From the NCBI GenBank assembly GCA_002753505.1, contig PEAG01000029.1, forward strand, positions 1 to 39,821: a stretch of 39,821 nt of DNA, in the 5' to 3' direction. Each line of letters starts with the position of its first letter. Position 1 is the stretch's first letter. The stretch is from Magnetococcales bacterium HCHbin5. Its GTDB lineage: Bacteria; Pseudomonadota; Magnetococcia; Magnetococcales; Magnetaquicoccaceae. Below, one piece after another: positions 26,460 to 34,555 of this stretch. The notes below the pieces were generated by a model. That model saw nothing but the letters and a program-made list of their open reading frames with translations. It had not been told where the DNA came from and did not search any database. Both the position numbers and the translations under genes were made by a program.

Positions 26460-26530
26460 CTTCAGCCAATCCAGGAATCCAGCATTTGGAATACGTCAAT
26501 ATAATTTGTTATACAGTTCAAGCAGAGATT
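26460..26530 (-). promoter_or_regulatory. Possible promoter region of the main mam operon
   Basis: The 217 bp between the Mms6-like gene and the first MamF-like gene (26397-26613) hold no gene. An AT-rich block here reads on the minus strand ...CTGTATAACAAATTATATTG..., with TATAAC and TATATT as possible -10 boxes. No good -35 box at 16-18 bp is evident, so this is only a candidate. Confidence 0.25.
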
Positions 26531-26613
26531 CAGAGCGGGGATGCAGACTCTGCACAGCGAAAAAACGGGGAAGGAGGCGCGTACAACATCCAGACCCGCC
26601 CATGCGGCCGGGG

Positions 26614-27012
26614 TTATTTCCCCGTGGCGTCACTCGCACTGTCACCGGCAAGCTTTTGCAACCCTGCGGCACTGCTGCGGTACAGGTAGTTGCAGACCCC
26701 GACACCCAGGGCGATGGTCATGCCGATCAGGAGTACCTGGCCCCAGGCCCCGATACTCAGGGAGAGGCCCAACCCCTTGGTCATCCCACCACCCACGCTT
26801 TTCATGGCCACGGTGGAGCCACCGGAAGAGCTGCCCATGGCCAGGGAGTTCATCGCCTGACCCATCGAATTGACTGCCTGTCCCATTACCCCTTTGCTGG
26901 TCACGGTGGTGATGGTCATTGCCGGGACGGCACTGCCCTGGGCCACCAGACTCTTGACGATGGCTGGAGCCTCCAACTCACCCACCGACAGCAACCCCTC
27001 GGTTATTTGCAT
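26614..27012 (-). CDS. Mms6-like magnetosome crystal-shape protein
   Basis: I chose the ATG at 27012 (MQITEGLLSVGELEAP), with GGGGAG about 10 nt upstream; an in-frame start at 27060 gives 148 residues. The 132-residue product has a variable N-terminal half and a Gly/Ser/Met-rich stretch, then MTKGLGLSLSIGAWGQVLLIGMTIALG (the Gly-Leu repeat plus membrane helix of Mms6/MamD/MamG proteins). The tail is LQKLAGDSASDATGK. Mms6 binds iron through an acidic C-terminus and shapes cubo-octahedral crystals. The tail here is less acidic than in Mms6, so MamG or another GL-repeat member is possible. It is separate from the mamD gene at 6527. Confidence 0.75.
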   Translation of the reverse strand: MQITEGLLSVGELEAPAIVKSLVAQGSAVPAMTITTVTSKGVMGQAVNSMGQAMNSLAMGSSSGGSTVAMKSVGGGMTKGLGLSLSIGAWGQVLLIGMTIALGVGVCNYLYRSSAAGLQKLAGDSASDATGK

Positions 27013-27146
27013 GGTTGACAATCTCCCCACGATACTCGATTTTATTGCGGGCTCTTTCAAAATTGCATGAGTCTAAAAATCCGTAGTTAGCCTACAATTT
27101 TGTCTCCTGTCAAGCAATCAAATTCATTTTATCCCTCAAACAGGCG

Positions 27147-27160
27147 ACACGGGACCGTGT
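27147..27160. promoter_or_regulatory. Inverted repeat overlapping the ribosome site of the ParA-like gene
   Basis: ACACGG-GA-CCGTGT, a perfect 6-bp inverted repeat that ends one base before the ATG at 27162. It lies in the 149-bp divergent gap between the Mms6-like and ParA-like genes and covers the only GGGA that could serve as a ribosome site. It could be an operator for autoregulation (ParA proteins often do this) or an mRNA hairpin; this is inference. Confidence 0.35.
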
Positions 27161-27161
27161 T

Positions 27162-28043
27162 ATGCACGCAATTGCCCTCTACAACAGCAAGGGTGGGGTC
27201 GGCAAATCGACCTTGACCTTGTTCTTTGCTGATTTTCTTGCCTCGCTGCAGGTGGCGGGTCGGCCGCTGCGTGTTCTGGTGATCGATCTGGACGCCCAGG
27301 GGTCGAGCAGCACCGCGCTGTTGGGAGCGGTGGTGACGCAGCAGGCCAGGCAGGCCAGCCATACCATCGGCCACCTGGCCTTGCAGTTGGCTGAGGGGCA
27401 ACAGCCGACCTTGGAGCCGTTTTTGCTGCTGCGACCCCAGAGTCCCGGGGGGCACCCGCCCTTGCCAACCGTTGCCGTACTGTTGCCGGAACGGGAGAGT
27501 ATCTTCAATTTTGATGCCAATCCGTTACAATCTTTGACACTTCTGCTGCGCACCCTGAAGCCGGCTCTGGCGCGCCGGTTTGATGTGGTATTGCTGGATC
27601 TGCCTGGTGGCCTGGATGAGCGGCACCTGTTGGCGATCAATGCCCTGGTGATGAGCGACTCTGTTGTGGTTCCCATTGAACCGACCCGTCTGGCCATCCA
27701 TGCGCTGCCGGAGACGGTGCGGATGATTCAGTATGTGCAGGGGATCCACGGTCAGGGGGCTCCGCACTTTCTTGGGCTGATTCTGAATCGCACCGACCGG
27801 CGCAGCCGACAGTTCCGTTTGCATGTGTCAGGAATGGTCCAACATTTTCAAAAATCTGGCACGCCCTGCTTTGACAACTTTCTGCCCAACGCCCCGGAGT
27901 TGGCCAATGCAACCGATGATACGTTGGCGGTCCAATCCCTCAGAGAGCGATACGGGGGTTATTATCCCCATGTAAAGCGGGTGGTCAAAGAGCTGTTTGA
28001 CCGCTGGCAGGCGATACCGACCGGGCAACCGACAAACCCTTGA
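27162..28043 (+). CDS. ParA/MinD-family ATPase
   Basis: The 293-residue protein starts MHAIALYNSKGGVGKSTLTL, the deviant Walker A box of ParA/MinD ATPases with the signature Lys. Later are VLVIDLDAQGSSST (Walker A-prime) and DVVLLDLPGGLDE (Walker B), then NRTDRRSRQ. Such ATPases position plasmids, chromosomes or organelles by moving on the nucleoid or membrane. No ParB, MinC or plasmid-type partner is visible. It is divergent from the Mms6-like gene, so it may place magnetosomes or their chain. This is an inference from location, as the McdA proteins do for carboxysomes. The downstream genes 28280-33695 share its strand. Confidence 0.88.
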   Translation: MHAIALYNSKGGVGKSTLTLFFADFLASLQVAGRPLRVLVIDLDAQGSSSTALLGAVVTQQARQASHTIGHLALQLAEGQQPTLEPFLLLRPQSPGGHPPLPTVAVLLPERESIFNFDANPLQSLTLLLRTLKPALARRFDVVLLDLPGGLDERHLLAINALVMSDSVVVPIEPTRLAIHALPETVRMIQYVQGIHGQGAPHFLGLILNRTDRRSRQFRLHVSGMVQHFQKSGTPCFDNFLPNAPELANATDDTLAVQSLRERYGGYYPHVKRVVKELFDRWQAIPTGQPTNP

Positions 28044-28045
28044 AC

Positions 28046-28092
28046 CATTGCGGGGATCTGGAAACCGCCACGCTCCCCGGACCCCGGCGACC
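28046..28092. repeat. Degenerate copy of the repeat hairpin
   Basis: CATTGCGGGGATCTGG...CCACGCTCCCCGGACCCCGGCGA matches the outer arm of the composite repeat with several mismatches; the stem is no longer perfect. It lies directly after the ParA-like stop. The rest of the 236-bp gap to 28280 holds no gene that I can see. Confidence 0.55.
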
Positions 28093-28279
28093 ATTCAACG
28101 GCACAGTGGAACAACACTTTGAAAATTCTTTAAAGTTGGCACGGATTTTGGTAGAATTGGCGCAGGCGGGATTTGGATATGCTCTCTGGCCCCGTACTTG
28201 CATTAACGGCAGCATTTGACAGGCGCGGCAAGCGGCGGCGTGTCCGGTCCCACGTAAAAATCGGTCCAAAACAGATAAA

Positions 28280-31207
28280 ATGAACGCAATACCTAGAAAA
28301 TTTCTGCTCATTCTGATGGACCTGGGGCTCACTCTGCTCTTCCTGGTGATGATTGTGGTCGCCGTACTGGATTTCAACAATCGATTGAAGCGGGAGGAGC
28401 AGCAGGTGCATCAAGGCGGGCAGAGCGCGCCCGGACCCTCCATCTCCACCACCCTGGCCCAGTTGCAAAAGCAGAAAGAGTCCTTGACCTCCCAGGTAGA
28501 CAAAAGCCGTGCCGACATGCAGAAGCTTTGGGAGGAGAACACGGTTCTGACGGCCGAAATCCGCAAAAAGAATGCAGAAGCCCGCAAACTGCTGGAGGAC
28601 AATGTGGCCCTGCTGGGCCAGAATGCGGCCCTGTTGGCGCAACTGAACCAGGAAGAGAGCAAGGCCACCGCCCCGATCAAACCACCCTCCGCAGCCGATA
28701 AATCAGCCGCCGGGGATGCGGCGGTGATCCAGTCGGGGAGTGAAAGCCCCCAGGCCAAGGCACTGCGCCAGGAAAATGCCGCCTTGAACGCACAGCTGGC
28801 ACAAGTGGATAGCACCCTCCAACGGTTGTACCAGCAGAAAGAGGCCCAATCGACCCCCACAGCCAAAACCTTGGCGCATCAGCCCGGTGAAACAGCCACC
28901 GCCGGCCAGGCCAGCTCCCGGACCACCCCCACAGACAAGAGCCCTGACAGCAGCGGCCACTCCACCCTGGTCAAGGGCAGCCTGGATGCGGTACCGACGC
29001 CAGAACCACCGCCGGCGATGGGATTTTGGGATCAGATGGTCGCCACCTTTCAAGACAAACCCAAAACAGCCGCCACCGCTGCCAGTTCCCCCACCACTGC
29101 CCCCCCTGGTGTGGTTGAGCCCCTCCCGCAGACGGCAGAGACAAAGGGCTCTGCGGCGGCCAGAGAGGCTGCGACAGCCTCCACCACCCCCGTGGTAGTG
29201 GGTCGGCTGGCCCCTCATGCCGAGTCGGCTGTCCCGTTGGAAAAGGGGATGGTTCCCCCCAAGGTATTGGATAAGCTGGCCTCCTCCTGGCAGGAGTCCC
29301 CGTCGGCAGCCGCCGCCAGGGTTGACAAAACGGCCCGGGAGGCAGCTGCTCCTGCAGCACCAGCCGCTGAGAACAGAGAGCGGGTTGTCCCCCCTGCCCC
29401 AGCCGGTCAGGCAACGGCGGCGGCAACCGCCGATACCGGCAAAAAAGAGGAGATGGGGTTTTGGGGTAAATTGCTGGACAGTTTCCAGGAACCGACCAAA
29501 ACGACACCCAGCACGGTTACCGTTACACTGCCCACCCCCTCCCTGCCCCAAAAACAGGAGGCGACTGCCGTCACGGCACCCGCCACGGAACCGGATCAGA
29601 CTCCGGTGGTGGTGGCCAAACGGCATGAAAAAACAGCTGCGCCGCCCCCAGCCCATACGGCCAAACCGTCGGACAGAAGGGAATCGCCCGCTACCGTATC
29701 GCCAACGGGTGGGGCGCGTGCAGAGCGGACCGAAGTGGTTGACCTGCCGCCCGCTCCCACCGCAATCAAACCTGCGGCCCCCAGTGCAGTACCCACGGAT
29801 AAACCTGTTGTGGCCATCAACAAACCCGTTGTCAGCGTGGACAAGCCCATTGCCACCGCAGCCAAGCCTCCTGTGGCTGAAGAGAGAGCCGCTGTTACCG
29901 TAAACAAACCGGCGACAGCAGATAAACCGGCAACGATGGATAAACCGGTGACGGTGGATAAACCGGTGACGGTGGATAAACCGGTGACGGTGGATAAACC
30001 AGCAACGGCGGATAAACCAGTGACGGCGGATAAACCAGTGACGGCAGATAAACCGGTGACGGCAGATAAACCGGTGACGGCAGATAAACCGGTGACGGCA
30101 GATAAACCGGTGACGGCAGATAAACCGGTGACGGCAGATAAACCGGTGACGGCAGATAAACCGGCAACGGCGGACGCTGCGCCGCCGGTCGCCAGCCCGG
30201 CCAAAGCAGGAGGTGAGGAGGGTAAGGGGCAGTGGTGGTCCGGCATGATTGAGCTGTTTCAGGGTACAGCTACTGCACCCGGAACGGCCCTGGAAAAGTC
30301 CAAAACCGCGCTGAAATCCCCTTCGGCGGAGGTCGCCCGGTTGACGGAAAAATCACCGACCGCCGCCGTCCCGGCTGCTTTGCCGACGGTTCCGCAACCG
30401 TCGTCGATCTCCCCGTCCCCCGCAGGGGAGAAACAGCATGCCCCGGCGGCAACGGCTCCGGTGGTAACGGCTCCGACGGCGGGCTCGACGGTGGTCGCCA
30501 GCAAATCGGAAGCCGCAAAGACAGCGACGCTGCCTGCGCCTGCCCCCGTAACAGCACCGAGGGGTTTGCCAGCCGAGCAGGCCAAGGTGGTGTTGGAGTC
30601 GGTGGGTGAGGGCCCCCATGTTTTGCCGGTCTCCACGGTGGATATTGTGGCCACCCGCAAGCAGCTCATGACGCGGATTCAGAAGGCGTTGCAGCAGCAA
30701 AAAATTGCCTCCGAAATAGACGAACAGGAGGGGACGCTCTATCTGCCCGGGTTGCTGGACTTTAAAAACGATGCCTTGGAGATCACTGCGGACAAGCAGC
30801 AGGGTATGCGTGTATTGGCCGATGTATTGGCCAAGCAACTGCCCTGTTTTACCCGGCAGACCACACCGGATGCGGGGTGTATTGAAGGGTCTCAGGCGGT
30901 CAAACTGGATGCCCTGGTTGTCGTGGGCAACTCCGGTCCGGCCCCGGTGGGCTCCAGCGCGTTCCGGCACAACTGGAATCTGGCCAATGCCCGCGCATTA
31001 CAGACCTTTTCCGAACTGTTAAAAACCCATCCCCAGTTGAATGATATGCGCAACATGCAGGAGCAGGCTCTGTTTCGATTGGATGGTTTTCTGCCAGCGG
31101 AGCGGCACCACAAAGCGGCCGGACCGGATCGGAAAAAGCCGCTGCGCCGGGTAGAGTTGCGCTTTATCATGGGGCCTTCGCCACTTGCCTCGCGGCCACA
31201 TCCATGA
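28280..31207 (+). CDS. Large membrane-anchored low-complexity protein with OmpA/MotB-like C-terminus
   Basis: The 975-residue product begins with a short cytosolic end and one membrane helix (LTLLFLVMIVVAVLDF), like MotB/OmpA-type proteins. A coiled-coil region follows (about 60-130; LEDNVALLGQNAALLAQL). A long Pro/Ala/Thr/Lys-rich stretch holds fourteen hexapeptides of the DKP type (29912-30163). It has three short aromatic units: GFWDQMVATFQ (29018-29053), GFWGKLLDSFQ (29453-29488) and WWSGMIELFQ (30227-30262). The C-terminal 200 residues end NWNLANARALQTF...RRVELRFI, the OmpA/MotB peptidoglycan-binding pattern. No clear Shine-Dalgarno was seen before the ATG. It overlaps YcjX by 4 bases, so the two are co-translated. 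Function unknown. Confidence 0.8.
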   Translation: MNAIPRKFLLILMDLGLTLLFLVMIVVAVLDFNNRLKREEQQVHQGGQSAPGPSISTTLAQLQKQKESLTSQVDKSRADMQKLWEENTVLTAEIRKKNAEARKLLEDNVALLGQNAALLAQLNQEESKATAPIKPPSAADKSAAGDAAVIQSGSESPQAKALRQENAALNAQLAQVDSTLQRLYQQKEAQSTPTAKTLAHQPGETATAGQASSRTTPTDKSPDSSGHSTLVKGSLDAVPTPEPPPAMGFWDQMVATFQDKPKTAATAASSPTTAPPGVVEPLPQTAETKGSAAAREAATASTTPVVVGRLAPHAESAVPLEKGMVPPKVLDKLASSWQESPSAAAARVDKTAREAAAPAAPAAENRERVVPPAPAGQATAAATADTGKKEEMGFWGKLLDSFQEPTKTTPSTVTVTLPTPSLPQKQEATAVTAPATEPDQTPVVVAKRHEKTAAPPPAHTAKPSDRRESPATVSPTGGARAERTEVVDLPPAPTAIKPAAPSAVPTDKPVVAINKPVVSVDKPIATAAKPPVAEERAAVTVNKPATADKPATMDKPVTVDKPVTVDKPVTVDKPATADKPVTADKPVTADKPVTADKPVTADKPVTADKPVTADKPVTADKPVTADKPATADAAPPVASPAKAGGEEGKGQWWSGMIELFQGTATAPGTALEKSKTALKSPSAEVARLTEKSPTAAVPAALPTVPQPSSISPSPAGEKQHAPAATAPVVTAPTAGSTVVASKSEAAKTATLPAPAPVTAPRGLPAEQAKVVLESVGEGPHVLPVSTVDIVATRKQLMTRIQKALQQQKIASEIDEQEGTLYLPGLLDFKNDALEITADKQQGMRVLADVLAKQLPCFTRQTTPDAGCIEGSQAVKLDALVVVGNSGPAPVGSSAFRHNWNLANARALQTFSELLKTHPQLNDMRNMQEQALFRLDGFLPAERHHKAAGPDRKKPLRRVELRFIMGPSPLASRPHP
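29912..30163 (+). repeat. 18-bp minisatellite coding for DKP hexapeptides
   Basis: Fourteen tandem 18-bp units encode the hexapeptides ATADKP, ATMDKP, three VTVDKP, ATADKP and eight VTADKP. The last units are nearly identical in DNA (GTGACGGCAGATAAACCG), so the array is young and can change length without frameshift. There are no spacers, so it is not a CRISPR array. Confidence 0.92.
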
Positions 31208-32631
31208 CCGACACGACGCCGTTCGCCCCTTTAGGTATGTTGTTGGCCAGCGCGCAGAAAACGTTGACCGAGTGGTTGCATCTGGCCATGGATCAGACGG
31301 TGCGCCTGGCTGTCACCGGTCTGAATCAGAGTGGCAAGACGGTTTTTATTACCGCCCTGGTCCATCAACTGCTGCATGCCCGGCAGGATTCCGGTCTGCC
31401 CTTTTTTGAGTGTGTCAGCAGCAATCGCTTTGCGGGTTCCAGGGTGATGATGCAGCCGGATGTGGATGTTTCCGCCTTTCGTTATGATCAATTTATCCAA
31501 CCGTTGACCCAACAGCGGCCCAGTTGGCCCACCCGCACGGATGAGTTGAGTGAGATTCGGCTGGCCATCCGTTTTCAGCCCACCGGTTTGATTCATCGGC
31601 AGTTGTCTGATGCCAGCACCCTCTATCTGGATATTATCGATTATCCGGGGGAGTGGCTGCTGGATCTGCCCATGCTGGAGCTCTCCTATGCGGAGTGGTC
31701 GGCTCAGATTTTTCAATCCTGCATGGAGGAACCCCGTCGCACACTGTCGACCGAGTGGCGTACTCTGCTGCAATCCATGGAGATGCGCAAGGCGGATGAT
31801 GCCCTGTTGCGGCAGGCCAGCGGGTTGTATACCCAGTTTTTGATGCGCTGCAAGCTGGAGTATGGTCTCAGCCTGTTGCAACCGGGTCGTTTTACCGTGC
31901 CTGGCGAATTGAAAGGGACGCCGTTGCTCACCTTTTGTCCCCTGCCGGACTGCGGGGAGGAGAGTCGAGGCCCGGAGAGCGTCTACAGCATCATGGAAGA
32001 GCGGTTCAACGCCTACAAGGAGCGGGTGGTTTATCGGTTCTATAAAGATCATTTTTCCCGTTTTGACCGGCAGATTGTGCTGATCGATCTGCTCAAGGCT
32101 CTCAGCAAGGGGCCAGAAAATTTTTCCGACATGCGGGTGGCGTTGGAGTCCATTTTGCGGAATTTTCATTATGGAACCTCCGGCCTGCTCAGTCGGCTGT
32201 TGTGGCCCAAGATTGACAAATTGTTGTTTGTTGCCACCAAGGTGGATCATGTGGCGGCCAATCAGCACCATAATCTGGAGCGACTGCTCAACCGTATCGT
32301 CAACAAGCCGGCCAATGATGCCATCTTTCAGGGGGTTGAGGTAAAGACCATGGCTCTCTCCTCGGTCACCTGCACCCGAACGGTGGTGCGTGAGCATGAT
32401 GGGCGGCGTCTTTCGTTTGTGCAGGGGATTCCCAAGGGGCGGAACAAGGAAATTTTGCTGTTTCCGGGCGAGATTCCCGAGTCTTTGCCCCGGGCGGAGG
32501 ATTGGGATGCCAATCGGTTCAACTTTATGGAGTTTGAGCCGCCGCGACTGATTGACCCGGAGGCGGCGACGTTGCCGCATATCCGGCTGGACCAGGCGTT
32601 GCAATTTTTATTGGGAGACAAGTTGAGCTGA
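31204..32631 (+). CDS. ycjX: YcjX-family (DUF463) nucleotide-binding protein
   Basis: The 475-residue product has a phosphate-binding loop (GLNQSGKTV) near residue 40 and the family segments IIDYPGEWLLDLPMLE (DxPG, switch-like), CPLPD and KIDKLLFVATKVDHV (TKxD, guanine specificity). The YcjX family is a conserved GTP-binding-like protein with poorly known function, often paired with YcjF near stress-response genes. It overlaps the upstream large gene by 4 bases and the downstream YcjF-like gene by one base (TGATG), so the three are translationally coupled. Confidence 0.93.
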   Translation: MTDTTPFAPLGMLLASAQKTLTEWLHLAMDQTVRLAVTGLNQSGKTVFITALVHQLLHARQDSGLPFFECVSSNRFAGSRVMMQPDVDVSAFRYDQFIQPLTQQRPSWPTRTDELSEIRLAIRFQPTGLIHRQLSDASTLYLDIIDYPGEWLLDLPMLELSYAEWSAQIFQSCMEEPRRTLSTEWRTLLQSMEMRKADDALLRQASGLYTQFLMRCKLEYGLSLLQPGRFTVPGELKGTPLLTFCPLPDCGEESRGPESVYSIMEERFNAYKERVVYRFYKDHFSRFDRQIVLIDLLKALSKGPENFSDMRVALESILRNFHYGTSGLLSRLLWPKIDKLLFVATKVDHVAANQHHNLERLLNRIVNKPANDAIFQGVEVKTMALSSVTCTRTVVREHDGRRLSFVQGIPKGRNKEILLFPGEIPESLPRAEDWDANRFNFMEFEPPRLIDPEAATLPHIRLDQALQFLLGDKLS

Positions 32632-33695
32632 TGGATGGGGCCCGGACATGGATCCCGCCGGTTGAACTGGCTGTGACTGCCAGCCCAAAGGTTGGCCGGT
32701 CGGCGGCGGCTGCTCCGCGGCCGGTGGTGTTGTCGTTGGAGCAGGATGGGGAGGCGGCCTCCCGGGTCGAGCCGGTTGAGGCTGTCATGGCAGCGGGGGA
32801 GTCGGCCGAATCGGCGTCGGCGACGGCCACGGGTCGGGGGGGGGTGCTGACCGGGTTGTTGCTGGTGGCCATTCTGTTGTGGGTCAGTTTGACGGTGCAG
32901 GATGCGGTGTTGTTTTTGCGTCAGCAGTGGCAGAGTCATCTGTTGCTCGGGCTGTTTTTTACGCTGTTGACGCTTGTTTTGAGTGGTTTGTTGCTCACTC
33001 TGGTTGGGCGGGAGTGGCGTCGGTTCAGGCGGTTGCGGACGCTGACCGTGTTGCGTCAGGAGAGTTATCGTGTGATCAGCCAGCAGACCTTCGGGTTGGG
33101 GCAGCCGTTGTTGCGTCGGGTTGCTTTGCTCTATCAGGAGCGGGAGGAGATGGTTGCCTGTTTGGAGTCGTTTTATCAGCAGAGTGACGACTATTTGGGG
33201 GACCGGGAGTTGTTGCTGCTGTTTTCCGACCAGGTACTTTCCGTAGTGGATGCGCGGGCGTATCAGGTGGTTGTGCGTCATGCCTCGGCGGCGGCGGTGA
33301 TGACGGCCATCAGTCCCATGGCCTGGTTGGATGCGTTGTTTTTTTTGTGGCGCAATCTTTGGATGGTGCGGGAGATTGCTGAGGTGTATGGGGCCCGTCC
33401 CGGGGCGGCGGGCTCTTTGGTGTTGTTGCGGCAGGCGATTCGGGGCATGATGGGGGCGGGGTTGACGGATCTGTTGGCCACGGGTGTTGCGCACTCCATG
33501 GGGGATTCGGTGGCGGCCTTGTTGATGGCCAAGACGGGTCAGGGGCTTTCCAACGGTCTGTTTATTGCCCGCATTGGTTTGCAGACCATGCAGGCGTGTC
33601 GGCCGTTGCCTTTCATGGGTGAGGCTCCCGGGTTGGCGCAGATTCGCAAGGCGTTGCAGAGGGAGCTTGGCAACGGCAAATCGCAGGAGCGTTAG
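32631..33695 (+). CDS. ycjF: YcjF-family (DUF697) membrane protein
   Basis: The 354-residue protein begins with a polar region of about 70 residues, then two hydrophobic helices (GLLLVAILLWVSLTV and LLGLFFTLLTLVLSGLLL). The DUF697-type C-terminal domain carries MTAISPMAWLDALFFLWRNL, REIAEVYGARPG and GLTDLLATGVAHSMGDSVAA. YcjF proteins are inner-membrane partners of YcjX. It is the last gene of the plus-strand run that starts at the ParA-like gene; the 28 bp after its stop lead straight into a repeat array. Confidence 0.92.
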   Translation: MDGARTWIPPVELAVTASPKVGRSAAAAPRPVVLSLEQDGEAASRVEPVEAVMAAGESAESASATATGRGGVLTGLLLVAILLWVSLTVQDAVLFLRQQWQSHLLLGLFFTLLTLVLSGLLLTLVGREWRRFRRLRTLTVLRQESYRVISQQTFGLGQPLLRRVALLYQEREEMVACLESFYQQSDDYLGDRELLLLFSDQVLSVVDARAYQVVVRHASAAAVMTAISPMAWLDALFFLWRNLWMVREIAEVYGARPGAAGSLVLLRQAIRGMMGAGLTDLLATGVAHSMGDSVAALLMAKTGQGLSNGLFIARIGLQTMQACRPLPFMGEAPGLAQIRKALQRELGNGKSQER

Positions 33696-33723
33696 TCGGT
33701 TGGCCCTGTTTATATTTCCGGTT

Positions 33724-33953
33724 ATCAAGCAACGCAAAACGATTGCAGGGGTCCGGGGAGCGTCACGCTCCCCGGTGGGGTGCAGGGGCAAAACCCCTGC
33801 ATGAACGGCGCGTTTTCCCAAAGCAAATTTTCGCAGAAATCAAGCAACGCAAAACGATTGCAGGGGTCCGGGGACCGTCACGGTCCCCGGTGGGGTGCAG
33901 GGGCAAAGCCCCTGCTGAATGGCGCGTTTTCCCAAAGCAAATTTTCGCAGAAA
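33724..33953. repeat. 115-bp tandem duplication of a repeat arm with compensatory hairpin change
   Basis: 33724-33838 and 33839-33953 are near-identical direct copies beginning ATCAAGCAACGCAAAACGA. The first holds GGGGAGCGT-ACGCTCCCC (33755-33773) and the second GGGGACCGT-ACGGTCCCC (33870-33888). Both arms of the stem have changed together. The second copy is the left arm of the full element at 33855. Confidence 0.88.
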
Positions 33954-34317
33954 ATTTGCGCAACGCGCCCAAAACCGCCCCGCAGGGGCGACCTTGGGAG
34001 GGCGGCAGCCCGACGCGCACGGTTATGTTATGGAAAATGTTTGGATAAGAAAGCAGGACGTTCGGATATTAGGCTTTAATTGTATTACGCTTTTTGTTTG
34101 ACACAAGGCCAGGATCGGTTTTTTTTCCAAGCCAAATGATCTTTTGCCCGCTCTCGGTCGGGCTGCCGCCCTCCAGGAGTGCCCCTGCGGGGCGTTTTGG
34201 GCGCGCTGCGCCCATTTGCTGCGCAAATGGGCTTACGAGAAAGCGCGCCCTTGCATGCAGGGGCTTTGCCCCTGCACCCCACCGGGGACCGTGACGGTCC
34301 CCGGACCCCTGCAATCG
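33855..34317. repeat. Full-length composite inverted-repeat element, copy 3 (forward)
   Basis: Same orientation as copy 1. It is bounded by CGATTGCAGGGGTCCGGGGA and its exact reverse complement at the right (34298-34317). Both terminal hairpins are of the ACC type (33870-33888; 34284-34302). The core (34020-34150) shares CGCACGGTTATG and ACAAGGCCAGGA with copy 1, with small indels. It lies between the YcjF-like gene and the second member of the unrecognised gene family. Confidence 0.88.
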
Positions 34318-34440
34318 TTTTAAAAGATTTGCCCCTGCACCCCACCGGGGAGCGTGACGCCCCCCGGACCCCTGCAATCGTTTTAAAAGATTAGAAAAAA
34401 ACATGGGCGTGGTCATCATGTCAGCGCATATTTGTTCATG
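34318..34440. repeat. Tail modules of the composite repeat after copy 3
   Basis: A further stem-loop (34347-34365) with one A-C mismatch in the stem is followed by CCCCTGCAATCG, AAAGATTAGAAAAAAACATG and the TCATCATGTCAGCGCATA module. The same order occurs at 4031-4205. The next 115 bp up to 34556 contain only the ribosome site of the following gene. Confidence 0.78.
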
Positions 34441-34555
34441 CAGGAGCCAGATCGATCCCCTCCGCATTGGATTTGTATTGGTTGTTTGAATCGTGTATGA
34501 TCAAGACGATGGAGGGGGCTCTTTGTCCCCCTCTCCACTGGATCAGGAGGAGATC

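Noticed and set aside
29912-30163. Regular repeats considered as a CRISPR array
   Set aside because: Units are 18 bp, contiguous and in frame with the protein; there are no spacers and no cas genes nearby.
29596-30246. Minus-strand frames with VTGLSA or YLPSPV repeats
   Set aside because: They are antisense readings of the 18-bp coding minisatellite of the plus-strand gene.
33695-34555. Possible tRNA or att site at the island edge
   Set aside because: I could not find a cloverleaf or a tRNA 3-prime end; the region is explained by the repeat family.
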